Positions 25,355-34,961 of a stretch of 64,000 bases of DNA are shown in pieces. A program made the translations under genes and the position numbers. The notes beneath the pieces are model-generated. The model saw only the letters and a list, made by a program, of their open reading frames with translations, was not told the origin of the DNA and did not search any database. The DNA comes from an uncultured Candidatus Melainabacteria bacterium (GTDB lineage: Bacteria > Cyanobacteriota > Vampirovibrionia > Gastranaerophilales > Gastranaerophilaceae), in the NCBI GenBank assembly GCA_934718275.1, contig CAKUZD010000008.1, positions 1-64,000 on the forward strand. The letters run 5' to 3'. How positions within the stretch are numbered: position 1 is the stretch's first letter; each line of letters starts with the position of its first letter.

Positions 25355-26960
25355 AATCAGGTACCTTATCTTCTTTTGTTATAATACTGTGAACACATTC
25401 ATCATTAGTTTGCGGAAAATCTGTTCTGTAATGAGCACCTCTTGATTCTTTTCGCATAAGAGCTGATTTTGTAATTAATTCCGCAACAATTAACATATCA
25501 CGAAGCTCATATTCTTCTCCGCTAATGCATTTGTGGGTTCTTGGGAATGCTTTTTTTAGTTCTTTTAGTTTAGATAATGCTGTGTTTAATGATTTTTCGT
25601 CTCTATAAATTCCAACATAATCCCACATTATATCTTTTAACTTCTTTTTCATTGATGGAATATCAAGTTCTTCGGTTATATTATCTTCATTGGTGTATTT
25701 ATCAAGAATTGTTTTAATATTTTCATCAATTTGTTTTGGAGATTTTAGTTTTAGTGATTTAAGGTAGTCAGCTACAGAATACGCACAAACTACGCATTCA
25801 AGAAGTGAATTACTGGCTAATCTGTTTCCCCCATGAAGTCCTGTTGAAGAAACCTCTCCAATTGCGTATAGTCCGTTTACAGATGTTTCTCCTCGTAAAT
25901 TTGTTTTTATTCCTCCCATATAGTAGTGTGCTGCAGGTGCTACCGGAATAAAGTCGTGGGCAATATCAATTCCGTTTTCAAGGCATTTTTTAGAAATATT
26001 CGGAAAACGTTTCGCAAGTTTTTTGCTATCAATGCATGTTGCATTCAAAAAAACATTATCAACTTTATTTTTAATCATTTCGTTAAAGTTTGCACGAGTT
26101 ACAATATCTCTTGGTGCAAGTTCTTTTCTCTCGTCATATTTTTGCATGTATTCAATGCCGTCTGCATCACAAAGTTTAGCTCCCTCTCCTCGGACAGCTT
26201 CCGAAATTAAAAATCTGCTGTCTCCGCAATCTATAGCCAATGCGGTTGGGTGGAATTGTACAAATTCCATGTCCTGCATAACAGCTCCTGCATTGTACGC
26301 AAGAGCGAACCCGTCTCCGGTTGCCCCTATCGGGTTGGTTGTGTATTTATATAATTGCCCTATTCCTCCTGTTGCAAGTATGATTGCAGGGGAATAAATT
26401 GTTTCATATTCTTGTGTTTCATCATTGTAAACAAGAACCCCCTTACATTCATTGTTGCTAACTAAGAGTTCTATGGCATCAGTATCTTCATAAATTTCTA
26501 TATTTTTATTTTCTGCAACTTTTTTACAAAGAGATTGTTCTATCATTTTTCCGGTCGCATCTCCTCCGGAATGTAAAATTCTTCTTACACTGTGTGCGGC
26601 TTCTTTTGTAAAACATAAGTTGTTATTTTCGTCTCTATCAAATTCAACACCAAATTTTAACAAGTCTTTTACTACAGCATCAGAATGCTCTGAAATAAAT
26701 TTTACGGTATTAAAATCACTTAATCCTGCACCAGCTTTTATAGTATCTGAAATGTGAGAAGCAGTTGTATCTGCTTTATTTTCTTTCATAACAGCAACCA
26801 TTCCGCCTTGCGCGTATCTGGAATTACTTTCTCCGAGTTTTGATTTTGTTATTAATAAAAGTCCGTCAGGCAAATCTACTTGTTGTTCGATTTTTAGGGC
26901 TGCATACAATCCGGCAATCCCGCTTCCTATTATAACTGTTGAATAATTTGAATATTTCAT
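25344..26960 (-). CDS. nadB: L-aspartate oxidase
   Basis: The 538-residue flavoenzyme oxidises L-aspartate to iminoaspartate, the first step of de novo NAD synthesis. FAD-binding GSGIAGLYAALKIE (about 12-25), SRYAQGGMVAV (about 47-57), HSGGDATGKMI (about 130) and PAAHYYMGGIKTN (about 340) are all present. The C-terminal helical domain ends at EDKVPDYVK. nadA (quinolinate synthase) is not adjacent; nadE lies at 62 kb in this window. No strong ribosome-binding site is seen. Confidence 0.97.
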   Translation of the reverse strand: MKYSNYSTVIIGSGIAGLYAALKIEQQVDLPDGLLLITKSKLGESNSRYAQGGMVAVMKENKADTTASHISDTIKAGAGLSDFNTVKFISEHSDAVVKDLLKFGVEFDRDENNNLCFTKEAAHSVRRILHSGGDATGKMIEQSLCKKVAENKNIEIYEDTDAIELLVSNNECKGVLVYNDETQEYETIYSPAIILATGGIGQLYKYTTNPIGATGDGFALAYNAGAVMQDMEFVQFHPTALAIDCGDSRFLISEAVRGEGAKLCDADGIEYMQKYDERKELAPRDIVTRANFNEMIKNKVDNVFLNATCIDSKKLAKRFPNISKKCLENGIDIAHDFIPVAPAAHYYMGGIKTNLRGETSVNGLYAIGEVSSTGLHGGNRLASNSLLECVVCAYSVADYLKSLKLKSPKQIDENIKTILDKYTNEDNITEELDIPSMKKKLKDIMWDYVGIYRDEKSLNTALSKLKELKKAFPRTHKCISGEEYELRDMLIVAELITKSALMRKESRGAHYRTDFPQTNDECVHSIITKEDKVPDYVK

Positions 26961-27103
26961 GTTTATTTACCTTATGTATATTTATCATTAATATAATAAT
27001 CCAAAATATTCTATTTTGCTATTAATAAATATTAAGATTTAATTAAATATATAGCAAATTTATTTTTTATGAGTTTTGGAATAGCATATTATTAAGGGGG
27101 AAT

Positions 27104-27550
27104 ATGATGCAAGTAAATTCAAATTATAAATCGCAAACAACACGGTTTGGAATGGCTTTTCGCAGACCTGAGGGTCACAATATGAGTAAATTGTCAGATT
27201 ATTTAGGATTAGAGAATAAAATTAATCGCAAGGGGTTTGCGCAATATATAAGAGAAATGAAAAAATGCAAAAATTATGATGTGGAGTTTTGGCCTGTAAT
27301 AAATATTGTTAAAGTTATAGAAGCTAAAACAAATCAAGTTGTTGGATTATACCCCGGAAGTTCTGATGTTACCGGAATAGAACATTTGGGTGTCGCAAGA
27401 TATCCTGCAAGAAGATTGTTTGCACAAATTTTTGACCCAAAACAATATCTTCCTTATAATTTTTTACAAGCAGCTAAAAGAGTAGAAAAATTGGAAGCTG
27501 AGGTCGCTGCAAAGAATACTGCTGCCAATTTTATTAATAAAACAATATAA
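27104..27550 (+). CDS. Small soluble protein with N-terminal TRFGMAF motif, unknown
   Basis: The 148-residue protein begins with a polar segment ending QTTRFGMAFRRPEGHN, reminiscent of the F-containing N-terminal motifs of the proteins at 22497 and 23474. The rest is mixed alpha/beta (VINIVKVIEAKTNQVVGLYPG) with a C-terminal coiled coil (AAKRVEKLEAEVAAKN). TTAAGGGGGAATATGATG allows a start at 27104 or, with better spacing, at 27107. Function unknown. Confidence 0.6.
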   Translation: MMQVNSNYKSQTTRFGMAFRRPEGHNMSKLSDYLGLENKINRKGFAQYIREMKKCKNYDVEFWPVINIVKVIEAKTNQVVGLYPGSSDVTGIEHLGVARYPARRLFAQIFDPKQYLPYNFLQAAKRVEKLEAEVAAKNTAANFINKTI

Positions 27551-27670
27551 AAAATATGAATATAAATAATATTTACAAATTAACAAGTGATAATATTATC
27601 GTTCTTTTTCAATAATAAAGGGATTTATTAGTAGCCGAAAACTTTTATAAGTAGTATAGGGAGAAATACT

Positions 27671-28330
27671 ATGTCGATAAATATATTACTTGTAGAAGAT
27701 CAAAAACTTATCAGAGTTGGGTTAAAATCTTTATTTGAGGGGCAAGATGAACTTATCGTTGCTTCAGAGGCTGAAAATGGGAAGGAGGCTGTTGAAAAAT
27801 ATAAGATTTCTCATCCTGATATTGTTTTGATGGATATTGGTTTGCCTGATATTTCAGGAATAGAGGCAACTAAAAGGATTTTAGAAATTAACAGTAGAGC
27901 TCGTGTTATAATCTTGACTTCGCATTTGAGTGAACAAGAAGTTTTAAATTCCTTACATGCAGGAGCTTGTGCTTATGTTATGAAAGATATAGGTACGGAT
28001 ATTTTAAAAATGATAATAAAAACAGTTTATGACGGGGCTATGTGGTTAGACCCTCAGGTTGTTCCAATTTTGAGAGAGAAAAATTGCGGAGTAATCCCAC
28101 CTCGCCAAATGTCGCGTGCTATGTTTAAAGAACAACACGCCAATTTAACTCAAAGAGAATATGAAGTCTTAAAATTGGTTGTAGATGGTATGTCAAATAG
28201 TGAAATTGCGGAAGAATTAACTATTTCAGAGCATACAGCAAAAGCCCATGTTTGCAATATTATTCAAAAACTGGTTGTTGATGATAGAACTCAAGCAGCG
28301 GTAAAAGCTTTAAAAGAGGGGTTGGTTTAG
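27671..28330 (+). CDS. NarL/FixJ-family response regulator
   Basis: The 219-residue regulator has an N-terminal receiver domain with acidic pocket VEDQ (E9, D10), phospho-acceptor Asp55 in VLMDIGLPD and the Lys of VMKDI. A LuxR/GerE-type helix-turn-helix lies at about 155-217 (LTQREYEVLKLVVDGMSNSEIAEELTI, HTAKAHVCNIIQKL). AGGGAGAAATACT precedes ATG. No sensor kinase is adjacent, so its partner is unknown. The same HTH type appears alone at 40414-40611. Confidence 0.93.
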   Translation: MSINILLVEDQKLIRVGLKSLFEGQDELIVASEAENGKEAVEKYKISHPDIVLMDIGLPDISGIEATKRILEINSRARVIILTSHLSEQEVLNSLHAGACAYVMKDIGTDILKMIIKTVYDGAMWLDPQVVPILREKNCGVIPPRQMSRAMFKEQHANLTQREYEVLKLVVDGMSNSEIAEELTISEHTAKAHVCNIIQKLVVDDRTQAAVKALKEGLV

Positions 28331-28341
28331 TTGTTCTTTAA

Positions 28342-29709
28342 CTAAAAGTCTCTGGGTTTTACTCCTTTAATCCAATTTGATTCAATGGTTTCTAATGAAA
28401 TTCCCTTTGTTTCCGGAACAAGGAAGTAAACAAATATTATACATAGCAAAGAAACTGCTGCAAATATCCAAAATGTATAAGCTCCACCTATTCTATGAAT
28501 TAAAACAGGGAAACTTCCGACAACAAAAAAGTTGAATGCAAAGTTTGCGACTGTACACAAGCTCATAGCTAAACCTCTTATCTTTAGAGGGAATACTTCT
28601 GATACAATTATCCATCCGATAGGGCCGAGGCTGAATGCAAAACAAATTATGTATGTGGCAAGACTTCCGACTGCAACCCATTTTAAACTGTCTCCAAGGA
28701 TATTAGCCCAATAGAAGGCGCATCCCAAGCCAACCAAACTTAGCATAACTCCGGTCAAGCCAATATATAGTAAAGGTTTTCTTCCAAATTTGTCAGTGAA
28801 AAATACTGCAATAATTGTCATTAAGAAGTTTATTAAGCCAATTCCGGCAGTTGCGTAAATTGCATTTGTATTACTGTCAAACCCCGCAATTTTAAAGATT
28901 GTTGGAGCATAATAAATTATGGTATTTATACCTGTACAAATTTGAGCAAACATAATTCCTATACCGACTATAAAAGGCATAATCATCCACTTTTTAAATC
29001 GGATTTTTTTATTTTCACCAAGTTCAGATTTTAAAGTTTCCTTAATTTCTTCAACTTCTTTTTCTGCATCAGCATCCGGTTCTATTTTTTTGTAAATTTT
29101 TCGAGCTTCTTCTTCTCTATTTTTGCTGATTAACCATCTTGGTGTATCGCCCAAAAACGTCATGCCAATTAACAAAATAAGTCCAGGGACAACTCCTGCA
29201 AATAACATCCATCTCCAATTATAAATAGCATTTGCAAAAGCTCCGTTGACAATATATGAGAAAAGTATTCCGGCTGTGATTGCCCATTGATATAATGAAA
29301 CAAGTGTTCCTCTTAATTGTTTTGGAGCAACTTCTGACAAGTATAACGGAACAATGAAGTTTACAATACCAACAGCCAAACCGACAAGAATTCTAGATAA
29401 AATCAATATATAAATATTTGGAGCCAATGCGCATAATATAGAGCCAACAATAAAAATAATTGCTGTTGCAATAATTATTTTTTTTCTGCCAAATATATCA
29501 GCAAGAATACCATTGGTTGCAGCTCCAATAACCGCTCCAATTAATACGGAACTAACCAAAAAGCCTTGCAAATAATCAGATAAATCCCATGTCTGATTTA
29601 TAAATAACAAAGCACCTGATATTACACCTGTATCAAAACCTGATAATAAACCTCCCAAAGATGCTACTATTGCTACGAAGTAAAGCCAAAAATAAACAAA
29701 TCTTTTCAT
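28342..29709 (-). CDS. Sugar porter family MFS transporter
   Basis: The protein is about 455 residues with twelve predicted membrane helices. Family motifs: GFDTGVISGALLFI (helix 1), GILADIFGRKKIII (loop 2-3), PLYLSEVAPKQLRGTLVSLYQW (PESPR-like region), GDTPRWLISKNREEEA (end of the first half), FTDKFGRKPLLY, GPIGWIIVSEVFPLKIRG and the C-terminal PETKGISLETIE. Sugar symport with protons is likely; the substrate cannot be told from sequence. I prefer the ATG at 29709 (AGGAG upstream) over a start 39 bases further out. Confidence 0.93.
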   Translation of the reverse strand: MKRFVYFWLYFVAIVASLGGLLSGFDTGVISGALLFINQTWDLSDYLQGFLVSSVLIGAVIGAATNGILADIFGRKKIIIATAIIFIVGSILCALAPNIYILILSRILVGLAVGIVNFIVPLYLSEVAPKQLRGTLVSLYQWAITAGILFSYIVNGAFANAIYNWRWMLFAGVVPGLILLIGMTFLGDTPRWLISKNREEEARKIYKKIEPDADAEKEVEEIKETLKSELGENKKIRFKKWMIMPFIVGIGIMFAQICTGINTIIYYAPTIFKIAGFDSNTNAIYATAGIGLINFLMTIIAVFFTDKFGRKPLLYIGLTGVMLSLVGLGCAFYWANILGDSLKWVAVGSLATYIICFAFSLGPIGWIIVSEVFPLKIRGLAMSLCTVANFAFNFFVVGSFPVLIHRIGGAYTFWIFAAVSLLCIIFVYFLVPETKGISLETIESNWIKGVKPRDF

Positions 29710-29831
29710 TGATATAACTCCTATACAATATGTTATATAAATTCCCAAAAATTTTCAAAAATTAACATAAAAATATGTACAAAATTTATAAAAAATGCTA
29801 ATATATTTTTATTATAAATAAGGAGGGAATT

Positions 29832-30410
29832 ATGAAAAAGTTTTTGGCGGTTTTGTTTATGATGCTTGTAATGCAAACAGTTGTATTTGCAGATGCTGAA
29901 ACAGATATGCATCAGGCATATATTGCAAAAATTCAAGCCCAAGGAATAAGATATAATACGTTTAATTTTATGGGAGCTTTGGCAGAGGGAAATACTCAAC
30001 TTGCAGATTTGTTTATTAAATCCGGTATGAGTCCGGATTCTACTTTTATGAAAACACCTGCGATTTATATTGCAATTACGAGTAAACAAAATGATTCGGT
30101 AAAGTTTCTTTTAGAAAATGGAGTTGATCCGAATAAAGAATTAGCGGGATTTACTCCTTTGATTATGGCAATAAAAAACAAAGATGCAAAAATTGTTGAA
30201 ACTTTAATAGCTTATGGTGCTAATGTTAATAAGGAAGCTGCTTATACGAAACCTTTAGCTTATGCAATTCAAAAAAAACAACCAAAAATTGTAGAGCTGT
30301 TAATCAATGCAGGAGCAAAGCCGGATAACGAAATTCTTGCAAAAGCTTTAAAATCAAATGATAATTATATAAAAGATGCTGTTTTAAGACGCTATAAGAC
30401 AATGGATTAA
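29832..30410 (+). CDS. Exported ankyrin-repeat protein
   Basis: The 192-residue protein has a signal peptide MKKFLAVLFMMLVMQTVVFA-D. Four ankyrin repeats follow, for example TPAIYIAITSKQNDSVKFLL, TPLIMAIKNKDAKIVETLIA and KPLAYAIQKKQPKIVELLIN, each followed by a NG/YGA/AGA turn. An export signal on an ankyrin protein suggests a periplasmic or surface interaction role. AAGGAGGGAATT is a strong ribosome-binding site, and a terminator follows. Confidence 0.85.
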   Translation: MKKFLAVLFMMLVMQTVVFADAETDMHQAYIAKIQAQGIRYNTFNFMGALAEGNTQLADLFIKSGMSPDSTFMKTPAIYIAITSKQNDSVKFLLENGVDPNKELAGFTPLIMAIKNKDAKIVETLIAYGANVNKEAAYTKPLAYAIQKKQPKIVELLINAGAKPDNEILAKALKSNDNYIKDAVLRRYKTMD

Positions 30411-30422
30411 TAAAAATGAAAG

Positions 30423-30454
30423 TCCTTCCTTAACAATTATTTTTTAAGGAAGGA
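30423..30454 (+). terminator. Rho-independent terminator
   Basis: TCCTTCCTTAA (30423-30433) pairs with TTAAGGAAGGA (30444-30454), followed by TTTT. Confidence 0.88.
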
Positions 30455-30501
30455 TTTTCTGTTTATAACCATACAAATAGAGTATTATTAAGGTTTGTAT
30501 G

Positions 30502-30529
30502 TTGACATAAAAAAATGATATTTTACTAT
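30502..30529 (+). promoter_or_regulatory. Promoter of the RND efflux operon
   Basis: TTGACA at 30502-30507, 16-bp spacer, TACTAT at 30524-30529, 37 bp before the adaptor start. Confidence 0.6.
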
Positions 30530-30565
30530 TTGGAGTAGAAAATTCTACTATATATGGAGAGATGT

Positions 30566-31705
30566 ATGAAAATTAATTTAACTAGAAAACAATGGGGAAT
30601 AATAGTTCTTTTAGTAATTATTGTTCCGATAGTTTATAACAAAGCATCAGGGTATGTAATGGGTATGGTGCAAAAGAAAATGATGAGTATGCCTAAAGAG
30701 GTTGAAGTAGATACTCCTCATATCGAATCAATGAATGTTTCTGCAGAATCTACAGGTAGGGTAGAAGCAGAATATTCTGTAGATTTGGTTGCCAGGGTTC
30801 CGGGTTTTTTGTTGAAAAAATATTTTAAAGAAGGTGATTTTGTAAAAAAAGGTCAACTGTTGTTTCAAATAGATCCTAGAGAATATCAAATTGAGGTTAA
30901 TAATTCAAAAGCGAATTTAAATCAGTATGGAGCATTATTGAAAAATTCTCAACAAGAATTAAATCGTGCAAATGCATTGATAAAGGAAGATTTAATCAGT
31001 CGTTCAGATGTTGATTCAAGCTTGGCAACGAGAAATCAAAACAGGGCACAATATGAAGCTGCAAGACAACAATTGGAACTTGCAAGGGTAAACTTAAGTT
31101 ATACTGCAATAAAATCTCCAATTGATGGAAGAATTGGTAAGGTAAATATTACCGAAGGAAATTATGTTTCTCCAACATCAGGTTCTTTGGTTAATGTGTC
31201 TAGTGTAAATCCTGTTTATGTTACTTTTAGTTTGAAAAGTGATGATTTTGTGAAACTTTTGAAGGGTAGTGACAGATTTAAAGATGCTCAGGTAAAAGTT
31301 CAATTTGATAATGGTACATATTATGACAAAATTGGAAAAGTAAATTTTGTTGATAACCAAATCGACAAAGATTCCGGTTCAGTAAAAATGCGTGCAACAT
31401 TCGATAATTCAAAGATGTGGCTTGTTCCCGGAGATTACATGAAAGTTACAATTATTGCGCCTAAACAGGTTAAGTTTATGACAGTTCCTCAATCTTGTAC
31501 AAAAGGAGATGCTATGAGCGGTTACTATGTTTGGGCTGTGGAAGATAATAAGGCTGTAAGAAAAGATATTGAGGTATCTGATGTTATTAATAATAATTGG
31601 GTTGTGAAAAAAGGATTAGATTTGTCTGATGTGATTGTTACATCCGGTATTCAAAATATTAATACAGAAGGTCAGAAACTAAAAGTTGTAACTAAAAAGG
31701 ATTAA
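30566..31705 (+). CDS. RND efflux periplasmic adaptor (membrane fusion protein)
   Basis: The protein is about 379 residues. An N-terminal signal anchor (GIIVLLVIIVPIVYN) is followed by the lipoyl half-motif (VARVPGFLLKKYFKEGDFVKKGQLLFQIDPREY), an alpha-hairpin (NSKANLNQYGALLKNSQQEL), the second lipoyl half (YTAIKSPIDGRIGKVNITEGNYV) and beta-barrel/MP domains. No lipobox is seen, so it is anchored by its N-terminal helix. GGAGAG upstream fits the ATG at 30566 better than one 12 bases earlier. It is first in a three-gene efflux operon, with three bases to the next gene. Confidence 0.93.
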   Translation: MKINLTRKQWGIIVLLVIIVPIVYNKASGYVMGMVQKKMMSMPKEVEVDTPHIESMNVSAESTGRVEAEYSVDLVARVPGFLLKKYFKEGDFVKKGQLLFQIDPREYQIEVNNSKANLNQYGALLKNSQQELNRANALIKEDLISRSDVDSSLATRNQNRAQYEAARQQLELARVNLSYTAIKSPIDGRIGKVNITEGNYVSPTSGSLVNVSSVNPVYVTFSLKSDDFVKLLKGSDRFKDAQVKVQFDNGTYYDKIGKVNFVDNQIDKDSGSVKMRATFDNSKMWLVPGDYMKVTIIAPKQVKFMTVPQSCTKGDAMSGYYVWAVEDNKAVRKDIEVSDVINNNWVVKKGLDLSDVIVTSGIQNINTEGQKLKVVTKKD

Positions 31706-31708
31706 TAA

Positions 31709-34700
31709 ATGAAAAAAATATTTGATAAAGATAAACTGTTCTTCTTTATAAGAAAGCCTAGATTTGCTTTAGTAATATCTGTTTGCATTGTAATTTTGGG
31801 TATAATTTCAATGATGAGCTTAAAGCAAGAGAGTTATCCTGATGTCACTCCGCCGCAAGTTCAGGTATCTGCATCATACCAAGGTGCAAGTGCTGAAGTT
31901 ATAGAATCTTCAATTGCGACAGTGTTAGAAAATAAATTGAATGGTGTTGAGGATATGACATATATGACTTCAACATCTTATGATGGAAGTTATAGTTTAA
32001 CTTTATATTTTAAAGTGGGTTCTGATAAAAACGTTAATTTGATGAATGTTCAAAATAGAATTCAACAGGTTCAATCTCAATTGCCGGAAGAAGTTCAAAG
32101 GACAGGGGTTACAGCAGTTAGTAGGACTTCCGGTTCAGGAGCTATTATTTTAACACTTTATCCCGAGTCCGGAAATTGGAATCAATTAGACTTAACAAAT
32201 TATGGTTCTATATACATTAAAGATGAATTAAAACGTATTGATGGTGTTGCGGATGTAAATGTTTACGGAGCAGGTGATTATTCTATGAGAATATGGCTTG
32301 ATCCACAAAAAATGGCCGGCTTAAATGTTTCTACAAGTGATATTAAATCAGCTGTTACATCTCAAAATACTCAGATTACGGCAGGTGCGTTAGGTCAATT
32401 ACCTACTGATGAAAAACAAGCTTTACAAATAACATTAAAAACTAAGGGCAGATTGGATAATGTAAAAGATTTTGAAAATATTATTATTCGTTCAAATTCT
32501 GATGGTTCAAATGTTCGATTGAAAGATGTTGCAAAAGTAGAATTAGGGGCATCTTCTTATTCAAATTTGGGTTTGGTTAATGGAAAACCTTCTGCGGTTG
32601 TAATGATTTCTCAATTATCTGATGCCAATGTTATAAATTTGTCAAAAAATGTCAAGGCAAAGGTTGATGAATTGAATTCTAAAATGACAAATGGTATTAA
32701 AATTTTGTACGTAAAAGATGATGCCAATTATATTCAAGAATCTATGGGAGAGGTTGAATTTACAATTCTTTTGACTGCATTAATTGTTGTGGTTATTATT
32801 TTCCTATTCTTGGGTGATGGAATGGCGACTTTAGTACCTTGTGTCACAATTCCGGTGTCTTTAATCGGTACATTCTTTGCTTTAAAAGCTGCCGGCATGT
32901 CAATAAATTTGTTAACATTGTTTGCCCTTGTTTTGGCTGTTGGGGTAGTTGTAGATGATGCTATTGTTGTAATTGAGAATGTAAAACGCCATATTGATGA
33001 AGGGAAATCTGCAATTATGGCAACACAAATTACGATGCAAGAAGTTGGATTTGCTCTTGTTGCGATGGCATTGGTGTTAATGGCAGTATTTGTTCCGATT
33101 ACGTTTATGAGCGGAATGACAGGTGTGATGTATAAGCAATTTGCAGTGTGTATTGCTGTTTCAATTGCAATATCTGCGCTTTGTGCATTAACACTTTCTC
33201 CGGCCATGTGTTCTCATTTCTTAGGACAAGAGAAAAAAGAAATTGATCTTTCAAACAAGCCGACATTAAGACATTTGGAGAATATAAAAGAGAAAATATT
33301 TAAACGTACATCTGTACTTGTTAAAGATTTCAATGATATGTTTTCAAAAGTTGAAGATTTTTATTTAGAATATGTTGAAAAATTTGTTTTTGATAAAAAA
33401 CTAACCATAATGATTTATGGTTTGATTATATTATTAACATTGATATCATTTAAAACTATTTCAACAGGATTTATTCCGGATGAAGATCAAGGTATTTTAC
33501 TTGCAAGTATAACTTTGCCTGATGGAGCATCTTTATCCAGAACGGAAGAAGTTTCCAGACGTTTTACAGAACAAATAAAGCTTATTGATGGTATTGATGA
33601 ACAAAAATTAACAGTGTTTGGAGGAAACGGTTCTGCTAACCAATCTACAGTAATTATTCAGTTAGAGGATTATGCTGCGAGGAAAATGACTCCGGTAAAA
33701 TGGATTAAGAGAAAAATAAAAGGTCAACCGACAAACCTTTCCCATACAGCTATTTTATCCCAAATCAGGGCAATTGCGGCTAATACGAAAGAAGCTTCAA
33801 TTCAAGCATTTTCCCCTCCTGCAATTATGGGAATGAGTATGATGGGTGGCTTTGAATTCCAAATGTTGTCACAAGGCGAGTATACTCCGCAGGAAATGGA
33901 AGTATGGGCAAATAAATTGATTGCAGCAGCTAATCAAAACCCAAACTTGTCAAGTGTTTATACTTCTTTCCAAGCGAATGTTCCTCAATATATTGTAGAT
34001 ATTGATTATGATAAAGCTCTTGCTCAAAATGTTGATTTGACAGAACTTGCATCTACTTTGTCGTCAATGCTTGGGACATATTATATCAATGATTTTAATA
34101 AATATGATAGAGTATTTAAAGTTCAAATGCAGGCAGAGAGCAGATTTAGAGGTAAAGCTTCTGATTTATCAGGAATTTACGTAAAAAATAGAAATGGTGT
34201 TATGGTGCCTATTATGTCAATAATTAAACTTGAACAGTCAATTGGTACGGCATCAATTTCGAGATATAACCAATATAAATCAGTACAAGTTCAGGGACAA
34301 CAAGCTGCAGGGAAAAGTTCAGGAGATGCTATGAATGCCATGGAAAGCGTTGCAAAACAGGTTCTTCCTTCAGATATGACTTATGACTGGTCAGGTACTT
34401 CTGCTCAAGAAAGGGAGGCTTCCGGTCAAACCGTAATTATTATTACAATGGCGTTAATTTTTGTATATTTGTTCCTCGTTGCGTTGTATGAAAGTTATAC
34501 AATTCCTATTGCGGTATTGTTGATTTCGCCTATTGCAGCATTGGGAGCTTTGTTGTTCCAAATGATGATTAATCAGTCATTTGATATTTATTCACAAGTA
34601 GGGATGATTACATTAATTGGGCTCGCTGCTAAGCAATCTATTTTGATTGTAGAATTTGCAAAAGAAGAACATGAGAAAAATGGTTTACCTGTTAAAGATG

Positions 34701-34960
34701 CAGCCATAAAAGCTGCGAAATTAAGATTTAGAGCTATTATGATGACAGAGCTTGCATTTATTTTAGGTGTTTTACCTATGATTTTTGCAACAGGAGCCGG
34801 AGCAAATTCCAGGATTTCTGTCGGTTCTACTGTGTTTGGTGGGATGATTGCTGCTGCAACTCTTGGGGCAGTTTTAACTCCTGCTTTTTATGTAATTATT
34901 CAAGAATTTGTTGATAAGTTTCCTAAAAAAGAAATAACAGAAAAAGATTTGGAGATATAA
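31709..34960 (+). CDS. RND multidrug efflux inner-membrane transporter (HAE1/AcrB-like)
   Basis: The 1083-residue proton-driven pump has twelve membrane helices and two large periplasmic loops. Visible features: [19 protein letters not shown] (TM1), [17 protein letters not shown] (TM4 with the paired aspartates of the proton relay), [21 protein letters not shown] and the second-half [16 protein letters not shown] region (the TM10 Lys/Ser relay). It is slightly longer than AcrB (1049), with an additional linker around 505-545. It works with the adaptor before it and the channel after it. Confidence 0.96.
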   Translation: MKKIFDKDKLFFFIRKPRFALVISVCIVILGIISMMSLKQESYPDVTPPQVQVSASYQGASAEVIESSIATVLENKLNGVEDMTYMTSTSYDGSYSLTLYFKVGSDKNVNLMNVQNRIQQVQSQLPEEVQRTGVTAVSRTSGSGAIILTLYPESGNWNQLDLTNYGSIYIKDELKRIDGVADVNVYGAGDYSMRIWLDPQKMAGLNVSTSDIKSAVTSQNTQITAGALGQLPTDEKQALQITLKTKGRLDNVKDFENIIIRSNSDGSNVRLKDVAKVELGASSYSNLGLVNGKPSAVVMISQLSDANVINLSKNVKAKVDELNSKMTNGIKILYVKDDANYIQESMGEVEFTILLTALIVVVIIFLFLGDGMATLVPCVTIPVSLIGTFFALKAAGMSINLLTLFALVLAVGVVVDDAIVVIENVKRHIDEGKSAIMATQITMQEVGFALVAMALVLMAVFVPITFMSGMTGVMYKQFAVCIAVSIAISALCALTLSPAMCSHFLGQEKKEIDLSNKPTLRHLENIKEKIFKRTSVLVKDFNDMFSKVEDFYLEYVEKFVFDKKLTIMIYGLIILLTLISFKTISTGFIPDEDQGILLASITLPDGASLSRTEEVSRRFTEQIKLIDGIDEQKLTVFGGNGSANQSTVIIQLEDYAARKMTPVKWIKRKIKGQPTNLSHTAILSQIRAIAANTKEASIQAFSPPAIMGMSMMGGFEFQMLSQGEYTPQEMEVWANKLIAAANQNPNLSSVYTSFQANVPQYIVDIDYDKALAQNVDLTELASTLSSMLGTYYINDFNKYDRVFKVQMQAESRFRGKASDLSGIYVKNRNGVMVPIMSIIKLEQSIGTASISRYNQYKSVQVQGQQAAGKSSGDAMNAMESVAKQVLPSDMTYDWSGTSAQEREASGQTVIIITMALIFVYLFLVALYESYTIPIAVLLISPIAALGALLFQMMINQSFDIYSQVGMITLIGLAAKQSILIVEFAKEEHEKNGLPVKDAAIKAAKLRFRAIMMTELAFILGVLPMIFATGAGANSRISVGSTVFGGMIAAATLGAVLTPAFYVIIQEFVDKFPKKEITEKDLEI

Positions 34961-34961
34961 G

